NCBI GenBank assembly: GCA_014904845.1
Contig: MU119307.1
Location: forward strand, 110,625-174,624
DNA length: 64,000 nucleotides
Direction of reading: 5' to 3'
DNA from: Acephala macrosclerotiorum
Lineage: Eukaryota > Ascomycota > Leotiomycetes > Helotiales > Mollisiaceae
The notes below the pieces were generated by a model. It saw only the letters and a list, made by a program, of their open reading frames with translations. It was not told the origin of the DNA and did no database searches. Of this stretch, positions 48,700-58,554 are shown in pieces. Within the stretch, counting starts at the first letter, position 1. Every line of letters begins with the position of its first letter. The position numbers and the translations under genes were made by a program.

Positions 48700-49449
48700 T
48701 TTCTTCGAACACCTTGTCGAGAAGTACGGGTCCAAGATCCTTCCTCTCACACTTGATGTCACAAACAATGAGCAAGTCCTCTCGGCAGTCAAGACCGGAC
48801 ACGAGCATTTCGGTCGCATCGATGTCGTAGTCAACAATGCTGGCTACGCTGATACTGTCGCTGTCGAAGACATCTCGCTCGAGTCCTTCCATGCACAATT
48901 TGGCGTCAACTACTTCGGTACTGTCTATACCACCAAGGCAGTCCTTCCATTCTCCGCAAGCAAGGCGCGGGGCACATCATCAACATCTCATCAGTCGGTG
49001 GTCGCATGGGTACCCCTGGACTCGCTGCATACCAGAGCGCTAAATGGGCTGTCGGAGGGTTCTCAACCTGCCTGTCCCAAGAAGTGACTCCTTTCGGTAT
49101 CAAGGTCACAGTCATAGAGCCTGGTGGAATGAATACCGACTGGGCGGGGTCCTCTATGAGTATCCCTCCTGTTAGTGAGCCATACTAGCAGACTGTTGGC
49201 GTATTCGCAGAGATGATTAGGAAGTTTGCTGGACAGGCACCTTCATCACTTGAGAAGATCGCTGAGATTGCCGTGAAGCTATCGGGCTTGGACGAGGTTC
49301 CGTTGAGGTTGCTTGTTGGTCCGGACGCGGTTCATTTCGGTGGGCTGGCGGGACAGGCGTTGAAGGCGTTGGATGAAAAGTGGAAGGAGCTGAGCCTTTC
49401 TGCTGCCGAGCAGGAATTCACTGGATTGCCTGGAGACGTCAAAGTTTGA
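48700..49449 (+). pseudogene. Short-chain dehydrogenase/reductase, N-terminus missing, frameshifted
   Basis: The plus strand reads EHLVEKYGSKILPLTLDVTNN, VVVNNAGYADTVAVEDISLE, NYFGTVYTTKAVLP, then after a one-base shift near 48950 HIINISSVGGRMG, AAYQSAKWAV, GIKVTVIEPGGMNTDWAG and, after a TAG at 49186-49188, QTVGVFAEMIRKFAGQAP to the end at 49449. NNAG, the catalytic Ser and YxxxK are classical SDR features (NAD(P)-dependent alcohol/ketone oxidoreductases, normally 250-290 residues). The N-terminal cofactor-binding TGxxxGIG segment is missing: similarity starts within about 10 bp of where the minus-strand S28 gene stops. TAG lies where CAG is likely. Substrate unknown. Confidence 0.8.
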
Positions 49450-50480
49450 TGGGCTTGATTGGATTCGAATGACTCAGAGGTTGTCTTTCATCCAACGATA
49501 CATGAAGCAGAGCCAAATTCTTGAATTTAATAGTCTATTTCTATTCCTAGATCGAACGTTCAAGTGCTGCGCCCTGTTCCGTCAGGATTCCGACATGATT
49601 CCCAGAACTCGCTTCTCTTCCCAAACTTCCCTATACCAGACAGCCTAATGCTACTAGGACCTGAGGAAGTAGCGTTGATGGAGTGATGCCTATTCTCCAG
49701 TCAAGCGTCGCTCCCCAGAATTTGCTTAACGAGCCCCTATTAAAATTTAAGCGAGGCTGAGAACTACTTTCTGCGCAGGCACGAACAACTCAAAGACATT
49801 CAGTCCGATTCCACCCAAGCCATAAAGGAAAAGACATTAGTAATTTTCGGGTGTGATGTTCGTCATGGCCAAGAACATTTAAAACGATTGAACTTTAAAA
49901 TTCGAAAATTTTACCTCACTTCCACTCGCAGACGCGTGCCCACGATCGAATCACCGAATAGATATTATTGATAGCTAGATTTCTAGACTAGCTAAGTAAG
50001 CCTATTGCAATTGATTTACAGAGATAGACGAATCTTTATTAATGTCAGAATCTCACTTTCTGGCTTGCAAACCTGGTCCTGTGACACTAAGAATATTGGA
50101 TGTCTACAGACAAGAAATGTCGTGGGGAAGCTTCCTCCTAATGGTAGACATCTCTACTCTTGAACCCTGGAAGATGGTTTAGACCAATTCAGAGATCGTG
50201 AGGTGATACTATCCAGCAACTTTCAATACTTTCCCCACAGTTTCCTCGAGGTACCAACGCTGGGCAGCCGTTGCGTAATTCTTGGGTCCACCTTCGACAT
50301 CATTGACACTTGCGGTCGGCAGTACTAGACACCGAGAGGCTGGATCGGCATCACCTTGCGAGGTTTTCCTTTTCGGGCTGACTTCGGGGGCTCAAGACAC
50401 ACCAGCCGCAAACCACCATACTCAATTAACCAGGTCGGAAAAAGAAGTTCAAATTTCTTCACAGACGATCACACGATCTG
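49450..50480. other. No gene recognised
   Basis: About 1 kb of balanced DNA with only random frames on both strands between the SDR relic and an MFS fragment. No repeat or RNA gene seen. Confidence 0.45.
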
Positions 50481-50659
50481 GATTTAAGCCAGACTACACC
50501 GAAGAAAATTCAGACCCCAAGAAATTGACTCGACGGATTCTACCTTTGCAACTTCTCGATCGATCCAACGTAGGAAATGCCAAGATCCTCCGACTTGAGG
50601 CTGATCTCAAGCTCACCAATCCTCAATATGCTACGACGCTATGCATTCAAACCCAATAA
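50481..50659 (+). pseudogene. MFS anion/allantoate-permease-type transporter, N-terminal fragment
   Basis: The text KKLTRRILPLQLLDRSNVGNAKILRLEADLKLTNPQYATTL matches the start of fungal Dal5-type major facilitator transporters (usual pattern: a charged start, first membrane helix, then LDRSNVGNA and a second conserved block). The first membrane helix is largely missing between ILPL and LDRSNV, and the protein stops about 60 residues in, against about 500 normally. There is no ATG in a suitable place. It is a deletion-scarred relic, possibly of an uptake gene in the same dead cluster. Confidence 0.6.
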
Positions 50660-51484
50660 CCATCTAGAACTTGGCTGATGCATGTGGACTTGATGGGGAG
50701 CGATTATTGAAGAGAGTGAAAGCGGAAAAGACGCCGGGGCCAAGATAGACTGGAGATTTTGGAGGACGTTATTCGAAATGGCGGGGCTGAGATCCCGTTA
50801 TCTGTCGTTAAGTAGGGCTTCCTGGGTTCGGGTACCCACATGAATGAGCCACGTGACTTCAGATATTCATTTCACAATCACGCATGTACCACGATATACG
50901 GCACTACAACAGGATTGGATGCAGTGAATGTGGTCTTGACATTGAGTCTGCTGTCGGCGACAGGTTGGGAAGTCCTTGATCCAATTTCTGCACGCAATCC
51001 GGTGTGATAAAGTTTACTAAGGAAAGTCTGTCGATCATTAAAAATCCGCCAAGTGAAATCAAGCAATGCTTAAAGATTGGCAAACGGCTTATTTCAAGGG
51101 CCTTACCTATGCTGAATCAAAGCACGAAGGTTCAAGCAGAATTTGGATTATCGGATGATGGTGAAGCTCGCTAAGCTTCATTGGCATTGGCAGCTTGTCT
51201 TCAAACATAGGAAGGAAATTCCCAAATTCATATCAAACTCTGCTTTTTGAAAGTGCATATCTGCCTTCTTATGTACACAAATCCCTATAAAGAAATTGGT
51301 ATGCTCTGCTTCGACGCCACTCAGTAAACAAGTTTTGGTATTAGAATAGTACTCATCCAATTTCGCCGACTCCTACCACCCTGAAATGTCTTGATATCCT
51401 CGAAGACTAAAGAAATGTACGCCGAAGATCATGGCGGCTAGATTGATCCATAAAAAAGATCTTACGTCTCGGAAACACTTTGAT
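50660..51484. other. Intergenic, 3' side of secreted-protein gene
   Basis: About 820 bp without coding signal, containing the 3' end of the minus-strand gene that ends at 51485. Confidence 0.45.
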
Positions 51485-52818
51485 TTATGTCACCTTTGCC
51501 TTTGCTGCCGTCGATGTAGCCTCCGAAGCTCCTGCTTTCGCCGCAGATGCGGAACTCTTGCCAGTTGATACGGCTTTGGGAGGAGAGACAGTCCCAGAAG
51601 AGGCCGATGCTTTGCTAGTTGGTTTCACACTACCTGCAGGAGCGCTGGTGCTTGAACCTGTCGGGTCCGATGCTCCATCGGCAGCATCTGTTAGGGCTAG
51701 TGATGGGCTGCTTTTCCCAGTCGCGGCTGCTTTCGGTGCTGACGCAGAACTGCTTTTGCCAGTAGCTGCCACCTTTGGCGCCGAGGAGGAGCTCTTGCTG
51801 GTGGCTCCAGCCTTCGGGGCTGAAGTAGTTGAACTAGTGTCGTTGCTAATTGCAGCAGTCTCTGGGGACGATGCAGTACCATCATCAATTGTTGCTATAT
51901 CTGGAGCCGATGTAGAACTGCCTTTCGAGGTGGCTGCGGACTTCGGTCTAGAAACGGAACCAGAGGATGCTTTTCCAGTTGCCTTCGCACTACTGGCAAG
52001 AACTTTGGTCACTGAGCTAGATCCGGCGGCAGCAGCTGCATTTTGACCTTTGGAGGTTGTGGCTGACAGAGCGGGACTTGAAGGAGCGGCATTCTGAACC
52101 TCCAAGCATCCGGTGGGTCGAATCGATTGCATATTCGACATTCCAGCAGCAGCAAAATACATGTCAATGTTCGGGAGAACATTAACGCATCGATTTTGGT
52201 TAATCGCATCGACTTGCATTTGAGCCGTGTCTGGGCCGTTATCTGTTGATCCAGTCAGTATATTGATTTTGAATCAGCAATGCAAAGGCATGTAAACAAT
52301 GGACACCCCAAATTAAAGAATAGAGGGCACTTACCAACCATGGATTGAAGGGCATCGACAACAGCTTGGAATGTTCCTTGCGTAGTAAGCGTATCATTGG
52401 CACTCTGAACCATATCCGTTTGTCCCACCGCAGCATCTAGGACCATTTTGTGATTCAGTTCATCCTTCTCGGCATTGAGTGCGATTGTCGCCTGACGAGT
52501 AAAATCGTCTCCTGAGAATGAAGTTGCCGTATTGAGGAATTTGCTGACTTTGCCGGTATCATTCATCCAAGATATGACTGCATTCATAACTTGTTTGTCA
52601 CTTGGAGACATGCTTGCGCCCATATTCATCGCTGCCGGGGCGCCATTCTGTGCAGTTCCAGTCGCCTTAGCACCGCCTGCGGCCTTGGAAGAGCTTGACG
52701 TCGCTTTGCTGGCAGCACTTTTGACCGTCGAGCTGGCCTTGGAAGTGGCAGCGGGCACAGCCAGGCCAAAGGTTGAAAAGAAGGAGAAAAGAAGGACGAG
52801 GGATGCTGATATCTGCAT
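51485..52818 (-). CDS. Secreted protein with conserved N-terminal domain and Ser/Ala/Thr-rich tail
   Basis: Two exons on the minus strand, 52818-52335 and 52242-51485, joined by a 92-bp GT-AG intron, 413 residues. I start at the second in-frame ATG because it gives a clean signal peptide (MQISASLVLLFSFFSTFGLA). After a short Ser/Ala linker comes a folded-looking part (about 80-205) with AVISWMNDTGKVSKFLNTA, ALNAEKDELNHKMVLD and INQNRCVNVLPNIDMYFAAAG, which I recognise as an ascomycete family of unknown function. The last 200 residues are low-complexity Ser/Ala/Thr/Lys with the repeated word SAPKAAATGKSS, probably O-glycosylated. No GPI signal is obvious. It is divergent from the gene starting at 54289, about 1.5 kb away. 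The gene is intact. Confidence 0.8.
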
Positions 52819-54288
52819 CTTAACGAGTATTAAGAATATTAAGATGTAAGGTAAAAATAGTATTGACACCTCTCAAAGGTAGCTGATAGATTATTGAAGC
52901 GAAATGAAGGTGGTGATAGATGTTGCGAGATGTTGCGAAGGTATAACAAGATAAAAGGGTCCAGCCTACCTGAGCGAGGCAAATCAGGGAGTTGATTTCA
53001 TATATCATGTAATACAAGCCAAGGGACTGCAGGAATTTTAAGTGAATATGCCAAGTACTTGGGGAGGAACTTGTCAAACACGGGGGTATGACTTTGCACA
53101 TCACTTGATGATTGGGTATGGGGACTCTATGAATCTGATGTTTTTGGAGAATTCCTGGTTGAACTGCCACCTTAAGAGTAAGATAAATCCGCATTTGTTT
53201 TCCAAACCACCTTCCTTCCCTAATTGCTTCAGCTCTGTTCAACTGATATGGATATGTCTATTCCGGAGTAAGCCCAAAGCGCCGATAGAACGTACAATGT
53301 GGTACCCAGAAGCAAAGTCGGAGTAAACTGATCCCTTTGGTCCCCTCCTTAGTAAAGCTTGGCAGGCAAGGGTCCCCTTCGTCTACGTTTCCAAGCTTCT
53401 TTCAGTCCGTTTGAGGCTACTGGAAAGCCGGTTGGGGGTAGCAAACCACACGGCCAAGTCACATTAGCATCTTCGAGTGTGTTCTCAAGTGTTCAAACTT
53501 TTGTTATAAGACCAATCAAAAGAGGATTAATCGATTGTTAAGCAATTAACATTAGGAAGAACGACGGCTGCTGAGTTTTTCCTTCGTTATCTGATTTTCG
53601 CGGTACATCTCTAGAGTCGATATATCGAAAGACATTTCTGATGTGTTGCCAAGCGTTTTAATATTCCACCTGTCGCCATAAACACCATCTTCGGTTGTCC
53701 CAGACAGATGGTTTTCGTAGCGCTCGGCTAAGGGTGATCTTGAAACAAGGACGACATTGGCAACAAGCGACTTTAGAAACAAGGAGTGACAGGCGCCTTC
53801 ACTGTATGGTGTCCTGACGTTTCTCGAAACACTATGAAGACCTTGGCAGCCGCCTATGAGACTTCGTCCGCTCTTTTCGCCAACTTTCGACTCAATAACT
53901 ACCCACCGGATCAAGAAATGCCCGAGAGATAGTCACGCTGCACCCCGCAGTCGATCACTCGGATTATCCGTGTCTGTCGAAATTTAAGCTTAAGGGGAAG
54001 CTGATGCTTGGCAATTTAAAACTCTTGGTATTAACCATGCGATTATTTCGCTTCAATCAGAGTCCCCCCTAGCCTTACCGGATCACCATCTAACTCTGGT
54101 CCGCGCACAGTTGATGGCGTCTTATATTATCAACACCACCCGTTCTTGGGAGGACGGTTCTAGAGGCCTGGAGCTTATTTTTGATATTCTTTCTTTCCGG
54201 ACTGCCGTTTCTTTTTTGTGCCTGCCTCTCTTCCCATTTCGAGGTGGTACAATACAGCCCTGGTGGCCTTTTTTCAGTTCTAATCATA
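52819..54288. other. Divergent intergenic region
   Basis: About 1.5 kb between the starts of two secreted-protein genes transcribed away from each other. Only short random frames. It should contain both promoters; no specific element recognised. Confidence 0.5.
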
Positions 54289-56304
54289 ATGCCCGTCATG
54301 AGGCTCTACTTGTCATTTTTTCTTGTTAGCTTGAGGTTGAGCTATCCAGTCATTGCCCAGTCTCAAAGTGTTCAGTTCGGTCAGGTATCCAACCTGAATG
54401 GTGACGTAGGACCATCTTCCTCATTCTGTTCTCACATACTGACAAAAGATATGCAGATGCAACTTAACAGCCTCATATTTCCCGATAATTCTAAAATCGA
54501 AACCTTCTCCCAAACTCAACGTCAGATTCTCGTGAATCAAAACCCAGCACCAGTCCCCGCCAATCATGTCATGGGATCAACAGGTCAACCTTTTGTGCAA
54601 CTATCACAAAACTCGATGACGATCTCCACCAATAATGCGACCGATCTTGTTGGTGCACAAATCGAGATGCCAATCAATGCAGCAATGCTTCAGCAAATGA
54701 ACATCACTCCTGACAACACATTCGTTGCAATGCTCTCCCCAAACAGACAAGCATGGATTATTATGGAAGGCCAAAAGAGTGTCAACACGTAAGTTCAGGA
54801 ATGCAGTATTTTAGGTTTCCGACTCCGAAATTCTAACAATGCATTCAGGACCGACAATACTGTTCGTATGGTCAAGCTCAACAGCATTGATGGAGAATAT
54901 ATGGCAGTTGGTCGTCAAACCGTCGAGACCAGTAATGTATTGACTCCGTTTGGTGGAGCTCAACAGCAGGCCGTCAATATTACTGGCTCTGGAATTCAAG
55001 AGGTTGAATATCAAGATGGCTTCCGTATGACTATCATGGCCAGCAAACCAATGACAATTAACACAAACGTCGTCAATGGAGTCAGTTCATCAATGCTCAA
55101 CGGAGGTGCGATGTCAGTGAGTATGTGTTTCTGCCACGGCCCCCGAGTGGAAATTGACACAAACTGACTTCTTGTTCAGACAACTACAGATATCTTGTCA
55201 CGACCAACTTGGCAGGTGTTATCCCTAACCTCAATCAAATGATGGCCGTCGTTCAACTTCCGCGTAAGTCCCATTCCAAGGCTACTTTGCAGCATTGACT
55301 GACGGAATTCAGTGAACGCAAACCGTCTGATGGCTATGGCCCAGAGTATGGGTGCCGGGGCAAATGACACTATCTCACTGGGAATCTCGCAACGCAGCGT
55401 GGTTCAAAACCCCGGAGGTGCCACTGGTGGAAATCTTTCCCCTCAGAAGAGACAGAAAGCCGCCTCTTCTTCAAAGATCGTTTCCAAAATTTCCAAGACC
55501 TCCAGCGTTGAGGCTGCAGAGTCCACAGGCGCCACCGAGTCTACAGATGCCTCTGCTGATACAGCCTCTGCTGCGGCATCTACCACGTCCAAAAGCGTGA
55601 AGACTTCCAGCGCGAAAGCTGCAGGCATAAAAGCTTCGAAAACATCGAGTTCCGCGGCTACAGAAGCTACTACTGACTCAGCCGGCGAAGCTTCTAACGC
55701 TACTTCTACAGATGCTGCTGTCTCAGCTGAGTCCGCGGCTCCTGATACCTCAGCTTCCGCAGATCCAGCTGCATCTTCTTCATCCGCCTCATCCTCAAAT
55801 GCAGCTGCCACTACTCCTGCACCAGCATCAGGCCAGCAACCAGCAAACACCTCTCCCCAAAATGCAGCAGCAACACAACTCCTCCTCTCACCAACCTTCA
55901 CCCCAGTCTCAGCACGCACAGTACTAGACATGACCAACGGCCGTGTCGCAGTGACTGTCAACCAACTCGATGGAGAATTCATCATCACGATGGGTAAAGC
56001 GGGAGCGTCAAACACAGTTCAAGCAAATCCAGGACAGCTCAGCTCAAACGGCCAAAGCGCGCCTCAGGGAACAGTGAAACGACAAAGTACTCAAGCTCAA
56101 GGTCAAACTGGCCTGCTTGTTACCATGGCTGAGTTGCGAACAATGGTTCAAATGCAAGCGAATGGTGGTATGTTACCAGTCATGGAGATGATGGATGAGA
56201 TGCGAAATCAGAACGGACAACCTTCAAGTTCGGAGCCGTTGATTGACTCCTTGGGCTTGAGGCATAGAAGGTCGGGTCCTGTTAGAATGCCATTTGTTGT
56301 TTGA
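54289..56304 (+). CDS. Large secreted protein with Ser/Ala/Thr-rich region, unknown function
   Basis: Four exons, 54289-54788, 54849-55120, 55180-55263, 55313-56304, GT-AG introns, about 615 residues. ATG 54289 or 54298 gives a signal peptide (MRLYLSFFLVSLRLSYPVIAQ). The N-terminal half (about 25-340) has a beta-rich look with two related-looking segments, RMVKLNSIDGEYMAVGRQ near 185 and VTVNQLDGEFIITMGKAG near 490. Residues about 340-470 are Ser/Ala/Thr-rich. Dibasic sites (QKRQ, VKRQ, RHRRSG) could be Kex2 cleavage points, but cleavage is not shown. There is no enzyme motif, GPI signal or membrane helix beyond the signal. It is paired divergently with the secreted protein at 51485-52818 and shares its compositional style, so the two may act at the cell surface together. 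Intact. Confidence 0.75.
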
Positions 56305-57165
56305 GAACATTGAGCGTAGTATAGAAGTTGAATGCCATTGATGCATGTACGTCAATTTGTAATCCTAGAGATTAATGTAGATAACTCCAGGCGTTTGTGC
56401 TTTACAGAATGCCTTCCAGATTGGAGACCAAATTTCTTTCAATACTCCAATGCTTCGTCTCCTAAACCAAGGGCAATCTCGGTCGGTTGAGTTAGGCTGT
56501 TATCGCTAGAATTACAGGTGAGGTCCAGGGAGTTCCAGCGCAAGTGCGGGGTAGTCCACGCTGTGACCACAGATCGTACCAACTGCCACTTTTCAGGCAG
56601 CCGACCCTGAAGCGAAACACTGTCTTCAGAAGAAAAAAAAAAGATGAAATGCTCATCTAGAAGGGAACACTTGACGATGCAAGATTAATGATAAAAAGAA
56701 TGAGCACCATCGACACGCTACCCGATCTACAAATATCTTAGTGCTTGTGGGCGGAAAGTCATATCTAGAATTTATTGATTTCTCGAAACATTCTTGACCT
56801 AAAATTAATGCGAACCCAGCCATAAGGTAAAATATGCAAAGGAGAAAAAGCACTAGCTCGAGTGTTAATTCTGAGCGCTTTGAGAAGGCAAAATCCTTGA
56901 CAGCAAAAGTGCATGCAGAATGAGAATGATAACAATCGGCCTCACCCACCTTGCACAGATTGACTTGAGCACGAAAAGGTGAAGCTGAAGTCGGATAAAC
57001 AGTCAACTCAGCCATGTCTACCTAGACACGCCGTCGCCAGAGCCGTCCCCGTTTTCTCCCATGCGATGATCCTGACTCTTACAGTATCGTTAGAAGCAAG
57101 TTAGAGGCCTTTATACCTGACTATGAATCTCGAATATATTGCCACCAGAGTCACCGAAGATTCAC
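56305..57165. other. Intergenic, no gene
   Basis: About 860 bp holding the 3' end of the secreted-protein gene. A 120-codon minus-strand frame at 56653-57015 has no recognisable motif; I do not call it. Confidence 0.45.
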
Positions 57166-57167
57166 TA
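57166..57167. repeat. Target-site duplication TA (left) of long-TIR element
   Basis: TA directly outside the left terminal repeat, matched by TA at 58553-58554. Confidence 0.65.
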
Positions 57168-58552
57168 AGTCCCTGGCCCCTAATCCCGGCCACCCCCCCA
57201 TTCCGGCCACCTATTTACACCAAAAATAGCGATTTTACGGTCTTTATAACTCCACGAAAAATTAATATAATGATTTAAAAATTGAAAACCGAATTCTTTA
57301 TATTTACATAAGTAAATATAAAAAATATAAAATTATTTGGATTATATAATATTATGTAATTAATATTTGAACAATAAAAATTATATATAATATAAATAAA
57401 AATTAATAAAAAGAACAATAATTAGTAAAAACTTCAAATTTTTAATTTTTTAATTTATTTATATTATTATATTTTATAATATAATAAAAAATATAAACTT
57501 TTATTAATAAACCTTTTTTTATATAATTTTTTAAATTTATAATTTATATATAAAATAAATCTTTTTTAATAATTTATCAAAATAATTAATAAAATAAATT
57601 CTTTTAATTTTATTTATTAACTTTATACCTATATTTTAAAATAAAACAAAAAATTTAAAATTATATTAATAAATTGGTTTTATATAATTTTATATTTAAA
57701 TAATTTTATATATAAATTAATATAAAAATTATTAATAAATAAAAACATTTGATTATTAATTTTATTAATTATATATATAATCAAATTTCAAAATAAATTA
57801 AAAAGTTGAATTTTTATTAATAAACGATTATTATATAAATTTTTAATCGAAAATAATTTATATATATATAATTTTAAATAAAAAATTATATAATAATTAA
57901 TAATTGATAAAATAAAAGTTTTTATATTTTATTTGCAATTTATATAAGTATATTTTGAAATAAAATAAAATAAAAATAATTTTTATTAATAAATAGTTTT
58001 TATATAATTTACTATATAAATTATATATAAAAGTTATTTAAAAGTTGTTTATTAATAAAATAATTTTTTATTATTGTTTTATATATTAAAATAATATAAA
58101 TAATAAATCGGATTAAAAATTAAATGTTTTTATTAATATTTTCTTTTTATATAACTTTTTATTTAAATTATATATAAAAATAATATAATTTTAAATAAAA
58201 GATTATATAAAACTTATATATTAATAAAAAGTTTTATTTTTAATTTAATTTTAAAATATATATATATTAATAATCAATAAATTAAAATCTTTATTTATAT
58301 AAGAATTTTAAAAAAGATTATTAATAATTATATTTTATATATAAATTATATATAAAATTCTTATTTTTAAATATTAATTACGTAATATTTTATAATCCAA
58401 ATAATTTTATATTTTTTATGTTTATTTGCATATATATAAAGAATTCATTTTTTAATTTTCAAGTAATTATATTAATTTTTCGTAGAGTTATAAAGCTTAT
58501 AAAATCGTTATTTTTGGTGTAAACAGGTGGCCGGGATTAGGGGGCACGGACT
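57168..58552. mobile_element. Long-TIR non-autonomous element, 1,385 bp, TA target duplication
   Basis: The left end begins AGTCCCTGGCCCCTAATCCCGGCCACC; the right end, reverse-complemented, begins AGTCCGTGCCCCCTAATCCC and continues GGCCACC. The arms match for over 200 bp (TTTACACCAAAAATA[G/A]CGATTTTA, AACTC[C/T]ACGAAAAATTAATATAAT, AAAAAATATAAAATTATTTGG), apart from a 14-bp insertion in the left arm. The interior is AT-rich and has no coding frame. TA duplication and an AGTC start suggest a Tc1/mariner/pogo-related non-autonomous element. Its AT-rich interior keeps CpA and CpT and has few CpG, unlike the RIP blocks. Confidence 0.8.
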
Positions 58553-58554
58553 TA
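58553..58554. repeat. Target-site duplication TA (right) of long-TIR element
   Basis: Partner of the TA at 57166-57167. Confidence 0.65.

Larger units (their letters stand above)
45512..48710 (-). pseudogene. S28-family serine carboxypeptidase, truncated, frameshifted and split by a pogo element
   Basis: Minus-strand gene of the S28 (prolyl carboxypeptidase-like) family, secreted peptidases in fungi. Present text begins KKYNGVAIIWEHRYFGNSMPF near 48700, with the nucleophile motif GGSYAG, then PEVFFASWSPSAPVQT and NTIVQSMPKNCS. A one-base shift near 48313-48320 moves the frame, which then runs clean through KFCDHLETWDP and GGWNMKPSNVIFTNGEIDPWRALS. The pogo element (45753-47589) interrupts here, and the rest, ALDRRTTQLVPRCN, VFGIVYDGAVHVND and LDEWLPCFHPKT, follows beyond it to TGA at 45512-45514. 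All three catalytic residues survive (Ser in GGSYAG, Asp in EIDPW, His in AVHVND). The N-terminal part, including any signal peptide, is missing at a junction with a short-chain dehydrogenase near 48705. Confidence 0.85.

Noticed and set aside
51480..52046. 188-codon plus-strand frame
   Set aside because: Antisense to the Ser/Ala/Thr-rich tail of the minus-strand secreted protein, which has the signal peptide and splice sites.
55443..56015. 190-codon Ala/Val/Glu-rich minus-strand frame
   Set aside because: Shadow of the Ser/Ala/Thr-rich exon of the plus-strand secreted protein.
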